DNA from: an uncultured Oscillospiraceae bacterium
Lineage (GTDB): Bacteria > Bacillota > Clostridia > Oscillospirales > Acutalibacteraceae
Reading direction: 5' to 3'
Length of the DNA: 44,315 nt
Assembly (NCBI GenBank): GCA_900549055.1
Contig: URNB01000007.1
Location: forward strand, 1 to 44,315
Numbering within the stretch: position 1 is the stretch's first letter; the number at the start of each line of letters is the position of its first letter. A model generated the notes under the pieces. The model was not told the origin of the DNA. It saw only the letters and a list, made by a program, of their open reading frames with translations, and ran no database searches. Positions 1 to 7,098 of the stretch are shown piece by piece. The translations under genes and the position numbers were made by a program.

Positions 1-15
1 GGCACATTAAGTGCC
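1..15 (-). terminator. Possible terminator hairpin of the spore protein gene (cut by window edge)
   Basis: A perfect 5-bp inverted repeat (GGCAC / GTGCC, loop ATTAA) lies just downstream of the spore protein gene on its transcribed strand. Any U-tract would fall outside the window, so this is only a candidate intrinsic terminator. Confidence 0.3.
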
Positions 16-37
16 GCCCGATAGGTCAAAAAGACTC

Positions 38-226
38 TTACTTCATGCTGTTTTCGTAAGACTCGATCATCTTTTTAACCATCTGACCGCCGATAGAACC
101 GGCCTGCTTGGAGGTAAGGTCACCGTTGTAACCCTGCTTTAAGTTAACGCCAACCTCGTTGGCAGCCTCCATCTTAAAACGGTTGAGGGCTTCTTTAGCC
201 TCAGGTACTACGCTTTTGTTAGCCAT
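38..226 (-). CDS. Small acid-soluble spore protein, alpha/beta type
   Basis: This 62-residue protein starts MANKSVVPEAKEAL. It matches the alpha/beta SASP family, which coats spore DNA in the forespore, protects it from UV and heat, and is degraded by the GPR protease at germination. Family hallmarks visible are the N-terminal PEAKEALNRFK block, the E-A-A-N-E region where GPR usually cuts, the central GVNLKQGYNGDLTSKQAGSIGG block and the C-terminal VKKMIESYE helix. I chose the ATG at 226 because AGGAGAG lies 9-10 nt upstream; an in-frame upstream extension has none of the family's features. Its presence indicates a spore-forming organism. Confidence 0.95.
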   Translation of the reverse strand: MANKSVVPEAKEALNRFKMEAANEVGVNLKQGYNGDLTSKQAGSIGGQMVKKMIESYENSMK

Positions 227-270
227 GATGTTTTTCTCTCCTGTTTTTTCTTTTCGCGTTTGCAGTAATA

Positions 271-300
271 TTGTATGTTGTCGCATAAAAAATATTATAG
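271..300 (-). promoter_or_regulatory. Possible sigma-G promoter of the spore protein gene
   Basis: On the minus strand CTATA, an 18-nt spacer and CATACAA are seen. This is one mismatch in each element from the known forespore sigma-G pattern (GHATR-N18-CATWHTA), about 45 nt upstream of the start codon. The call rests on sequence resemblance plus the known sigma-G control of SASP genes. Confidence 0.35.
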
Positions 301-340
301 GTAAATTATGAGTTGAAATTTTAATAAAAAATGTAAACGC

Positions 341-384
341 AAAAAACAGCTGCGGCACAATATGTCGCAGCTGTTAGATTTTTT
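341..384. terminator. Bidirectional intrinsic terminator
   Basis: A 10-bp perfect stem (AACAGCTGCG / CGCAGCTGTT, 11-nt loop) has an A-run on its left and a T-run on its right. On the minus strand the stem is followed directly by a T6 tract. It sits at the downstream end of the orphan minus-strand transcript that starts near 784. On the plus strand no gene feeds into it. Confidence 0.8.
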
Positions 385-784
385 ACTTATTCAATTTTAG
401 AAAGCTCTTTTATTTAACCCTATATACTTAACCCTTGAACGGTTTGTTTTAATATTAACTGAATTTGTGCTAATGCCCTTTGGCATATCAAGAACAATCA
501 AATATCGCGAAATCTATGTATTGGAGCTAACTGAGCCGTTTAATAAATAGTACATTGGTATCACCCGTATTGATTTATTTGTGCTGTGATTTCCTCACAA
601 TCATTTTAATCACCTTTTCGGGTTATCTATTAAAAAATCGTTTAGATTTTATTATCATTTCAATGCCGCCTGCCGCGACTGCCCTTTTATTACTTCATTG
701 GATTCACCACTTTCATTTTATTTTAAAAGTAAGCCGGTGGAGTTTCCTCTCTCATCCTTGTTTTCATCTCCTTTCCTTTTGTCT
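341..784 (-). other. Orphan transcription unit carrying tiny reading frames (candidate small RNA or micropeptide leader)
   Basis: A consensus sigma-A promoter (791-819) and an intrinsic terminator (341-384) bracket about 440 nt with no long open frame on the transcribed strand. Very short frames occur one after another, some with Shine-Dalgarno-like sequences: 723-755 (MREETPPAYF, after AAGGAG), 690-716 (MKVVNPMK), 623-658 (MIIKSKRFFNR), 575-604 (MIVRKSQHK, after AAGGTG), and 514-555 (MYYLLNGSVSSNT, after GGGTGAT). The last frame continues past a TAG codon to 397, giving 38 further residues. Local hairpins are also visible (TGTGA/TCACA at about 585-600, ATGCC/GGCAT at about 473-486). It could be a structured non-coding RNA, a micropeptide operon or a decayed gene. 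I do not recognise it as a known RNA family. Confidence 0.45.
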
Positions 785-790
785 GGTTTT

Positions 791-819
791 ATTATAAAGC
801 ATAATCTATAGTTTGTCAA
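791..819 (-). promoter_or_regulatory. Consensus sigma-A promoter, leftward
   Basis: The minus strand reads TTGACA, a 17-nt spacer, then TATAAT, matching the vegetative consensus perfectly. It points away from the ABC exporter into a region with no recognised gene, predicting a start near 784. Confidence 0.8.
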
Positions 820-864
820 GTGCTTTTTAATAACTTTTAGTTAAATTAACAGTTTGTTCAAAAC

Positions 865-893
865 TTTACAATGTTTGAAATATATGTTAAAAT
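865..893 (+). promoter_or_regulatory. Sigma-A promoter of the ABC exporter (extended -10)
   Basis: TTTACA, a 17-nt spacer and TAAAAT, with a TG one base before the -10. The predicted start near 900 leaves a leader of about 25 nt before the ATG at 925. It is back to back with the leftward promoter at 791-819. Confidence 0.75.
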
Positions 894-924
894 ATAAATA
901 TATATGTTGCAAGGAGAAATGCTT

Positions 925-2808
925 ATGGGCCCTATGATGCCCCCGCCCCCCGGAATGAGAGGGCCTATGCGTATAGGCGGCGGCCCGCGCGGGTTTTTGA
1001 CAGATGAAGAAAAACAGAACAAGCCGAAATTGACAAAAGCGCTGCTTAAAAGAATATTCGGTTATTTATCGCCGTATAAGCTGCAGTTTATCGCGGTTTT
1101 CGCCGCCCTTGCCGTTTCGGCGGTCTTGGGGCTTTTTCCGTCAATTATAACGGGGAAAATAGTTGACGCGATCGTGGACGACAGCGCCGATGTAAAAACC
1201 CTTTTGGGGCTTGTGGTGCTGGCGTTTATTGTGCTTTCCGCCGCGCAGATTATAAGCGTGCTTGAGCAGTACATAAACAGCTGGATTTCGCAAAAGATAA
1301 TTTACGATATGCGAAACCAGATGTACGACCACCTTTTGCATATGCCGCACGGCTTTTTCACAAATGAAAAGCAGGGCGATATAATAACCCGCATGAACAG
1401 CGATATTAACGGTGTAAGCTCGGTTATATCGGGTATGCTGGCTTCGGTTTTCAGCAATGTTTTAACCGTTGCAACCTGTGTATTTTATCTTTTCTATACC
1501 GATTGGCGGCTTGCAATAGTGGGGCTTATAGTGCTGCCGCTCCTAATTCTTCCCACAAAGGCGGTCGGCAGAAGGCGGTGGGAGCTTGTAAGCGAGGCGC
1601 AGGAAAAGCAGGACGAGCTTAACCAGCAGGTAGACGAAACGCTTTCGGTCAGCGGATCGATGCTTGTAAAGCTGTTTACAAAGGAAAAAACGGAATATGA
1701 AAAATTCCGCAAAATAAACGATGAAACCACCAAAATAACAATACGCGAGCAGCGCGCGGGCAGCTGGTTCCGCGTGTTTTTAGGTATGTTTATACAAATA
1801 GCGCCGCTGCTCATTTATTTTGTGGGCGGCTTCCTTATAATAAGCCACACCGATTCGTCGCTTACCGTGGGTGATATATCGGTAGTGGTGGCGCTTGTCA
1901 ACAGGCTTTACCAGCCGGTAAGACAGCTGCTTGATTTAGAGGTGGACTTTGTAAGGTCTATGGCACTGTTCACCCGAATTTTTGAATATTTCGACCGTAA
2001 GTGCGATATTGAAGACCCCGAAAATCCGCTTACCCCTCCGCTTGATAACAGTGAAATAGAGTTTTCCGGCGTGCATTTTTCCTATGAAAACGGGCACGAA
2101 ATTTTAAAGGGAGTAAATTTCACCGTGCCGAGCGGCGCTATGTACGCAATAGTAGGCACCTCGGGCGCGGGTAAATCCACAATTATAGGCATGATACCGC
2201 GACTTTACGACGTAAGCCGCGGCAGCGTTAAAATAGCCGGGACGGATGTCCGAAATTTTTCGCTTGCATATCTCCGACAAAATATCGGCATTGTAACGCA
2301 GGATACATACCTTTTTAACGGCACTATTCTTGAAAATTTGCTTTATGCAAAGCCCGATGCCACGCGCGAGGAGATTGAAAACGCCTGCAAGGCGGCTAAT
2401 ATTTACGATTTTATTTTATCGCTGCCCAAAAAATTCGATACGGTGGTAGGCAACCGCGGCTTAAAGCTTTCGGGCGGTGAAAAGCAGCGCGTTTCAATAG
2501 CGCGGGTAATTTTAAAGGACCCCAAAATACTTATTTTGGACGAAGCTACATCTTCGCTCGATTCGGTATCGGAAAGCCTTATACAGTCGGCGCTTTCGGC
2601 TGTAATGGCGGGCAGAACAAGCCTTGTTATAGCACACAGGTTATCAACAGTAATAGCAGCGGACAAAATTATGGTAATAGAAAACGGGGTTATTACCGAC
2701 AGCGGCTCGCACTCGGAGCTGCTCGAAAAAAGCGAAAAATACCGTCTGCTTTACGAAACGCAGTTTAAAAAGGTGATTGAGCTTGAAAAAGAAAAAAGTT
2801 CCCATTGA
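925..2808 (+). CDS. ABC exporter, fused transmembrane and ATPase domains (multidrug/lipid/peptide type)
   Basis: A 627-residue half-transporter of the type IV (MsbA/BmrA-like) exporter class, expected to work as a dimer in the membrane. The N-terminus is an unusual Met/Pro/Gly-rich stretch of about 25 residues. A six-helix transmembrane domain spans roughly residues 45-330. The ATPase domain follows, with Walker A GTSGAGKST near 411, the signature LSGGE near 515, Walker B with a catalytic Glu (ILILDEATSS) near 535 and the H-loop IAHR near 568. The catalytic residues are intact, so a homodimer would be competent. The ATG at 925 was chosen because AAGGAG sits 8 nt upstream; ATGs at 904 and 919 are too early or too close. 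The exported substrate cannot be told from sequence. The divergent tiny-ORF transcript is the only adjacent clue. Confidence 0.9.
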   Translation: MGPMMPPPPGMRGPMRIGGGPRGFLTDEEKQNKPKLTKALLKRIFGYLSPYKLQFIAVFAALAVSAVLGLFPSIITGKIVDAIVDDSADVKTLLGLVVLAFIVLSAAQIISVLEQYINSWISQKIIYDMRNQMYDHLLHMPHGFFTNEKQGDIITRMNSDINGVSSVISGMLASVFSNVLTVATCVFYLFYTDWRLAIVGLIVLPLLILPTKAVGRRRWELVSEAQEKQDELNQQVDETLSVSGSMLVKLFTKEKTEYEKFRKINDETTKITIREQRAGSWFRVFLGMFIQIAPLLIYFVGGFLIISHTDSSLTVGDISVVVALVNRLYQPVRQLLDLEVDFVRSMALFTRIFEYFDRKCDIEDPENPLTPPLDNSEIEFSGVHFSYENGHEILKGVNFTVPSGAMYAIVGTSGAGKSTIIGMIPRLYDVSRGSVKIAGTDVRNFSLAYLRQNIGIVTQDTYLFNGTILENLLYAKPDATREEIENACKAANIYDFILSLPKKFDTVVGNRGLKLSGGEKQRVSIARVILKDPKILILDEATSSLDSVSESLIQSALSAVMAGRTSLVIAHRLSTVIAADKIMVIENGVITDSGSHSELLEKSEKYRLLYETQFKKVIELEKEKSSH

Positions 2809-2833
2809 CTTAAAGGAATTTTGGGGTTAAAAT
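2805..2833 (+). promoter_or_regulatory. Sigma-A promoter of the DUF1292 gene
   Basis: TTGACT, a 17-nt spacer and TAAAAT. The -35 element overlaps the stop codon of the ABC exporter, so the small downstream gene can be transcribed independently. Confidence 0.65.
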
Positions 2834-2858
2834 ATATTTGTACTAAGGAGGCTCTGAT

Positions 2859-3176
2859 ATGGACGAGATTAAGAACAAAGACGAATACAACCCGGATATT
2901 GTCACCCTATCCGATGATAACGGTAAGGAATATACATTTGAGGTGCTTGACGCTATTGAAACCGAAACGGGAAGATACCTTGCAATGCTCCCGATTTATG
3001 ACGACCCGCAGAAAATGCTTGATGACAGCGGAGAGCTGGTTATAGTAAAGGTGGGCGAGGAAGAGGAAAACGGCGACGAATACTATTACGAAATAGAGGA
3101 CGATGACGAATACGATATGATTGCCGACGCATTTGTTGAACGTCTTGAGGATTTTTTTGAAATAGACGACAAATAA
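2859..3176 (+). CDS. DUF1292 family protein
   Basis: A 105-residue very acidic protein beginning MDEIKNKDEY. It fits the DUF1292 family of small clostridial/bacillar proteins (YrzB-like), whose biochemical role is not established. Visible features are the conserved core ITLSDDNGKEYTFEVLD-like strand, the L-A-M-L-P segment and a Glu/Asp-rich tail ending in a predicted helix (VERLEDFFEID). AAGGAGG lies 7 nt before the ATG. It has its own promoter overlapping the upstream stop codon, and the 6S RNA promoter lies inside its 3' end. In other clostridia DUF1292 genes often neighbour ruvX/mreB-like housekeeping genes; here the neighbours are an exporter and 6S RNA. Confidence 0.85.
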   Translation: MDEIKNKDEYNPDIVTLSDDNGKEYTFEVLDAIETETGRYLAMLPIYDDPQKMLDDSGELVIVKVGEEEENGDEYYYEIEDDDEYDMIADAFVERLEDFFEIDDK

Positions 3177-3185
3177 TAATATAGA
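3157..3185 (+). promoter_or_regulatory. Sigma-A promoter of 6S RNA
   Basis: TTGAAA, a 17-nt spacer and TATAGA (continuing AT). It lies across the last codons of the DUF1292 gene. The predicted start at about 3192 coincides with the 5' end of the 6S closing stem. Confidence 0.7.
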
Positions 3186-3192
3186 ATAAAAA

Positions 3193-3390
3193 GTGTCCTG
3201 CGCTGTTCGCGGACCGCGTCTTATATAGCCCTACAACCTTTTAAATCGGGGCCTTTGCTCGCGCGGCGGATTGCAGACCTCCCGCGGCTGTGCCGAGTTC
3301 GGAAGAAGGGAGCGTGAAGCCGCGCGGCGGGCACCCACCTGCACAAACCGCAGGTTATTTTAAGCGCATTACGGCAGGGCGGGACAGACC
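3193..3390 (+). ncRNA. ssrS: 6S RNA
   Basis: About 198 nt matching the clostridial 6S RNA pattern as I know it: a GTCCTGC 5' arm pairing with a GCAGGGCGGGAC 3' arm, the CCCTACAACCTTT block, GTGCCGAGTTCGG, the GGCGGGCACCCACCTGC segment and AGCGCATTACGGCAGG near the 3' end. 6S RNA mimics an open promoter and sequesters sigma-A RNA polymerase in stationary phase, serving as template for product RNAs. A sigma-A promoter ends exactly where the RNA should begin and a strong terminator follows 15 nt after its 3' arm. A covariance-model search (RF00013) would settle it. Confidence 0.85.
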
Positions 3391-3405
3391 TTTTAAATCA
3401 AACCG

Positions 3406-3445
3406 GCATCGGAGCAATTAAAAACTAATTGCTCCGATGCTTTTT
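3406..3445 (+). terminator. Intrinsic terminator after 6S RNA
   Basis: A perfect 15-bp stem (GCATCGGAGCAATTA and its complement, 5-nt loop AAAAC) is followed by T5. It ends the 6S RNA unit and any readthrough from DUF1292. Confidence 0.9.
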
Positions 3446-3455
3446 CCATAATGAT

Positions 3456-3503
3456 AAACCCCCGATAAATCGCTCCGTAAAATGAACGGTTTATCGGGGG
3501 TTT
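3456..3503 (-). terminator. Terminator hairpin of the aspS operon
   Basis: A 14-bp perfect inverted repeat (AAACCCCCGATAAA and its complement) with an inner CCGT/ACGG stem lies 27 nt after the aspS stop. The U-tract is weak (TTTAT), but the position and stem strength fit the end of the long minus-strand operon. Confidence 0.75.
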
Positions 3504-3529
3504 ATAATGGCGTTTTTTGCAATTATGCG

Positions 3530-5305
3530 TTATCCGTCAATGCTTATGGAAAGCTCCTTGAGCTGTGCGTTGTCTACCTCTGCCGGTGCGCCCGACATAA
3601 GCTCGCTTGAATTTGAGATCTTAGGGAAGGCGATAACATCACGCAGGTTATCGCAGCCGCAAAGCAGCATTGTAAGGCGGTCAAGCCCTATGCCCATACC
3701 TCCGTGCGGCGGCGCGCCGAAACGGAACGCGTCGGTTAAGAAGCCGAACTTCGCGTATGCCTCCTCATCGGAAAGCCCTAACGCCTCAAACATATGCTTT
3801 TGCAGCTCGGGGTCGGTTATACGAATAGAGCCGCTCGAAAGCTCAATGCCGTTAAGCACCAAATCGTATGCGTCGGCAAAAACCTTTTCGGGGGCGGAAT
3901 CAAGGTACTGTATGCACTCGTCAAGCGGTTTTGTGAACGGGTGGTGCATAGCGTCCCAGTTACCGGTTTCCTCATTGTACTCAAAGAACGGGAACTCGGT
4001 TATCCAAAGCAGGTTGTATTTATCGGGGATAATTTCAAGCCGCTTTGCAACGGTAAGGCGCAAAGCGCCGAGAACTGAAAGCACGGTTTTTTTGCGGTCG
4101 GCTACTATCAGCACAACGTCGCCCTTTTCGGCGCCCGTGCGCTCGTATATGGCTTTCATTTCGTCTGCAGTCATAAACTTTGCAAAGGAGCAGTTAGGTT
4201 CATCCTCCACCCAGCGGATAAAGGCAAGACCCTTTGCGCCTATGCCCTTGGCTTCTTCGGTCAGCTTGTCAATTTCCTTGCGCGTGTACACGCCGGCGGC
4301 GTTTTTGGCGGTTACGGCTCTTACCGTGCCGCCGTTTTTAACCGTATCGGCAAATACGCCGAAGCCACAGCTTTCAACTATATCGGAGATATCCTTAATT
4401 TTCATATCAAAGCGGGTATCGGGCTTGTCCGACCCGTAGTTTTCCATAGCCTCGGTATATGTAAGCCTCGGCAGCGGGGTTTCAATATCCACGCCGAGAA
4501 TTTCTTTAAACAGACGTTTCATATAGCCCTCGGCAACCGCGAAAACATCCTCTTTTTCCACAAATGACATTTCAAGGTCTATCTGTGTAAATTCGGGCTG
4601 GCGGTCCGCGCGCAGGTCTTCATCGCGGTAGCAGCGGGCAAGCTGAATGTAGCGGTCAAAGCCCGAAAGCATAAGCAGCTGCTTGTAAAGCTGCGGCGAC
4701 TGCGGCAGGGCAAAAAAGCTGCCCTTATGAACGCGGGACGGCACAAGATAATCGCGTGCGCCCTCCGGGGTGGATTTAATAAGGGTAGGGGTTTCAATTT
4801 CAATAAACCCGTTTTCGTCAAAATAATCGCGCGTTACCTTGGCTATTTTGTGGCGCAGCATAATGTTGCGCTGAAGCGGCGCGCGGCGCAGGTCAAGGTA
4901 GCGGTATTTAAGCCTTAAATCCTCTTTAACGCCGGTCTCGGGCAAAATTTCAAAGGGCGGAGTTTCGCTCGCGCCCAAAATTTTAAGCTCGGTTACTTCA
5001 ATTTCAATATCCCCCGTGGGAATTTCGGTATTAACCGAGGAGCGCATACGCACCTTGCCCTTTGCCATAACCACAAACTCGCTGCGCAGCGCGGTCGCCT
5101 TTTCAAAAACCGCCTTGTCCGTTGTATCGTCAAACGCAAGCTGCACTATTCCGCTGCGGTCGCGAAGGTCTGCAAATATAAGCCCGCCAAGGTCGCGCTG
5201 CCGCTGCACCCAGCCTGCAACCACTACCTCTGCGCCTACTCTTTCCTTTGTGAGCGTGCCGCAATAGTCGGTGCGTTTCATACCGTTCATTCTGTCAAGT
5301 TTCAA
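3530..5305 (-). CDS. aspS: Aspartyl-tRNA synthetase (class II)
   Basis: A protein of about 591 residues that charges tRNA-Asp with aspartate. Order of domains: N-terminal OB-fold anticodon-binding domain with GWVQRQRDLGGLIFADLRDR near 30-55, class II catalytic core with motif 2 YRDEDLRADRQPEF near 220, the bacterial GAD insertion at about 280-420, and motif 3 GIGLDRLTML near 545. The length matches bacterial AspRS (about 590). I prefer a TTG start at 5305 because AAGAGGTG lies exactly 7 nt upstream; ATGs at 5290 and 5281 are alternatives that lack a good ribosome binding site. It follows hisS after about 42 nt, in which a small AGGCAA/TTGCCT hairpin (5321-5340) precedes the ribosome binding site. 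hisS-aspS adjacency is common in Firmicutes. Whether it also charges tRNA-Asn is not decidable here. Confidence 0.95.
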   Translation of the reverse strand: MKLDRMNGMKRTDYCGTLTKERVGAEVVVAGWVQRQRDLGGLIFADLRDRSGIVQLAFDDTTDKAVFEKATALRSEFVVMAKGKVRMRSSVNTEIPTGDIEIEVTELKILGASETPPFEILPETGVKEDLRLKYRYLDLRRAPLQRNIMLRHKIAKVTRDYFDENGFIEIETPTLIKSTPEGARDYLVPSRVHKGSFFALPQSPQLYKQLLMLSGFDRYIQLARCYRDEDLRADRQPEFTQIDLEMSFVEKEDVFAVAEGYMKRLFKEILGVDIETPLPRLTYTEAMENYGSDKPDTRFDMKIKDISDIVESCGFGVFADTVKNGGTVRAVTAKNAAGVYTRKEIDKLTEEAKGIGAKGLAFIRWVEDEPNCSFAKFMTADEMKAIYERTGAEKGDVVLIVADRKKTVLSVLGALRLTVAKRLEIIPDKYNLLWITEFPFFEYNEETGNWDAMHHPFTKPLDECIQYLDSAPEKVFADAYDLVLNGIELSSGSIRITDPELQKHMFEALGLSDEEAYAKFGFLTDAFRFGAPPHGGMGIGLDRLTMLLCGCDNLRDVIAFPKISNSSELMSGAPAEVDNAQLKELSISIDG

Positions 5306-5347
5306 CCTTAAACACCTCTTAGGCAACCGAAAGATTGCCTGAAAAAT

Positions 5348-6658
5348 TTATTGCTTTAAAATACTGTCCGCAAGATCATCAAGTGCGGAGGAATGTATAG
5401 CGGAAAGCAGCTCGTCCGCAAGGCTTTCAAGTCTTACTTCGGTTTCGCTGCCGCTTGCCATATTTTTAAGGCGGGCTTTGCCTGCTTCAAGCTCGTTATC
5501 GCCCAAAACCATGGTAAATTCCGCGCCGAGCTTATCGGCGAATTTCATCTGCGCTTTAAGCCCTCTGCCGCAAATATCGGTTTGCGCAGAGAACCCGTCC
5601 TGCCGCAGCTGCGCGCAGAGTTCGGCGGCTTTAAGCGCTGCATTGTCTCCCATAGCGGCAATATAAATATCGCAGGGGGTGGGTTTCGGCAGCTCGGTCT
5701 TCTGCGCTTCAAGCAGCAGCATTATGCGCTCAATGCCCATAGCAAACCCGAGCGACGGAACGGAGGGCCCGCCCATCTGTGAGATAAGCCCGTCATATCT
5801 GCCGCCGCCGCAAACCGTTGCCTGCGCGCCTATATCACCCGAAACGAACTCAAACACCGTGCGGGTATAGTAATCAAGCCCACGCACTATATGCGGGTTA
5901 ACGGTAAACTCAACACCCTCGGCAGTAAGATATTTTTGCACCGCCTCAAAATGAGCGCGGCAGTCATCACATAAATAATCGGTCACGACCGGTGCGTCTT
6001 CCGCAATTTTTTTACATACGGGTGATTTGCAGTCAAGTATTCTCATGGGGTTGCGATCCAACCTGTCGCGGCAGGTATCGCACAATTCGTCAATATGCTG
6101 CCTGAAATAATCTTTAAGTGCCGCAACATAATCCTTGTGGCACTCAGGGCAGCCTATTGAATTTATCTCAAGCGAAATTTTTTCAATTCCCACGGCGGTA
6201 AGCACCTGCTTGGCTAAAGCTATAACCTCTGCATCAGCCGAAGGGGAAGCGGCGCCTATGCACTCAACGCCGAACTGGTGGAATTCGCGCAGTCTGCCTG
6301 CCTGCGGCTTTTCGTAGCGGTAGCAGCCGCCCACATACGCCGCCTTAACCGGCAGTGCGCCGTTTACAAGCCCTTTTTCAATGGCGCTTCTTATAACTCC
6401 GGCGGTAAATTCGGGGCGCAGGGTTACAGAGCGCCCGCCCTTATCGTCAAAGGTATACATTTCCTTCTGCACGACATCGGTGGTATCCCCGACGCTGCGG
6501 CGGAAGACCTCGGTGTGCTCAAAAACCGGTATTCTTATCTCGTTAAAGCCGTAAAGGCGGGCTGTTTCAAGCATTTTACCCTCAACGAACTGCCATTTAT
6601 AGCTGTCTGACGGTAAAACATCGCCCGTGCCCTTAACGGCGCGGTTAATTTCTGCCAT
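5348..6658 (-). CDS. hisS: Histidyl-tRNA synthetase (class II)
   Basis: A 436-residue enzyme that attaches histidine to tRNA-His. The N-terminus RAVKGTGDVLPSDS is the family's typical motif-1 lead-in. Motif 2 with CYRYEKPQAGRLREFHQFG lies near 110-130, the His-specific HisA motif RGLDYYTRTVFEF near 260, and motif 3 GFAMGIERIMLL near 310, followed by an anticodon-binding domain. The insertion region carries paired cysteines (CPEC, CDTC, CKSPVC, CDDC) that look like a zinc-ribbon-like module. The ATG at 6658 has GGAG 8 nt upstream. It sits 18 nt downstream of mgsA, leaving no room for a T-box leader, so it is not individually T-box controlled here. Confidence 0.95.
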   Translation of the reverse strand: MAEINRAVKGTGDVLPSDSYKWQFVEGKMLETARLYGFNEIRIPVFEHTEVFRRSVGDTTDVVQKEMYTFDDKGGRSVTLRPEFTAGVIRSAIEKGLVNGALPVKAAYVGGCYRYEKPQAGRLREFHQFGVECIGAASPSADAEVIALAKQVLTAVGIEKISLEINSIGCPECHKDYVAALKDYFRQHIDELCDTCRDRLDRNPMRILDCKSPVCKKIAEDAPVVTDYLCDDCRAHFEAVQKYLTAEGVEFTVNPHIVRGLDYYTRTVFEFVSGDIGAQATVCGGGRYDGLISQMGGPSVPSLGFAMGIERIMLLLEAQKTELPKPTPCDIYIAAMGDNAALKAAELCAQLRQDGFSAQTDICGRGLKAQMKFADKLGAEFTMVLGDNELEAGKARLKNMASGSETEVRLESLADELLSAIHSSALDDLADSILKQ

Positions 6659-6676
6659 AAGTATTTGCTCCGGAAA

Positions 6677-7081
6677 TTATTTATTATTCTTTACGATCTC
6701 GCGCCAGTCAAGGTCGCCGCGCTCAAGCCCGTGAATAAGCATTTCGGCGGTGGCAATATTGGTGGCGACCGGAATATTGTGCACATCGCAAAGCCTTAAA
6801 AGAGCACGCTCGTCAGGCTCGTTGGGCTTCGGATTCAGCGGGTCGCGGAACATAAGTAAAAGGTCAATCTCATCACAGCCGATGCGTGAGGCTATCTGCT
6901 GTGCACCGCCCTGCGAGCCGCCCAAAAATTTAACTATGTTAAGTCCGGTAGCCTCGGAAACGGTTTTACCGGTAGCTCCGGTGGCAACCAGATTATATCT
7001 GCTCAAAATTCCGCAGTATGCAATGCAGAACTGAACCATAAGTTCTTTTTTTGCGTCGTGTGCTATAAGTGCAATTGTCAT
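6677..7081 (-). CDS. mgsA: Methylglyoxal synthase
   Basis: A 134-residue cytosolic enzyme converting dihydroxyacetone phosphate to methylglyoxal and phosphate, a bypass of lower glycolysis under phosphate limitation. Family signatures visible: the phosphate-binding ATGATGKT loop, the GGSQGGAQQIA stretch, the DPLNPKPNEPD block carrying conserved aspartates of the active-site region, and LLRLCDVHNIPVATNIATAE. Length is near the family's usual 130-150. The ATG at 7081 follows an AAGGGG ribosome binding site. Its place between minD and hisS is metabolically unrelated to its neighbours. Confidence 0.93.
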   Translation of the reverse strand: MTIALIAHDAKKELMVQFCIAYCGILSRYNLVATGATGKTVSEATGLNIVKFLGGSQGGAQQIASRIGCDEIDLLLMFRDPLNPKPNEPDERALLRLCDVHNIPVATNIATAEMLIHGLERGDLDWREIVKNNK

Positions 7082-7098
7082 TTTTTTATACCCCTTTT

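Noticed and set aside
555..797. 80-codon plus-strand open frame rich in Leu/Phe/His
   Set aside because: It is antisense to the orphan transcript, has no ribosome binding site, and its composition looks like a reverse complement of A/G-rich leader DNA rather than a protein.
3507..4439. 310-codon plus-strand frame
   Set aside because: Antisense shadow of aspS; Ser-rich translation with no family features.
5321..5340. AGGCAA/TTGCCT hairpin between hisS and aspS as terminator or T-box remnant
   Set aside because: Only 6 bp, no U-tract, no T-box sequence; probably incidental or a minor mRNA structure near the aspS ribosome site.
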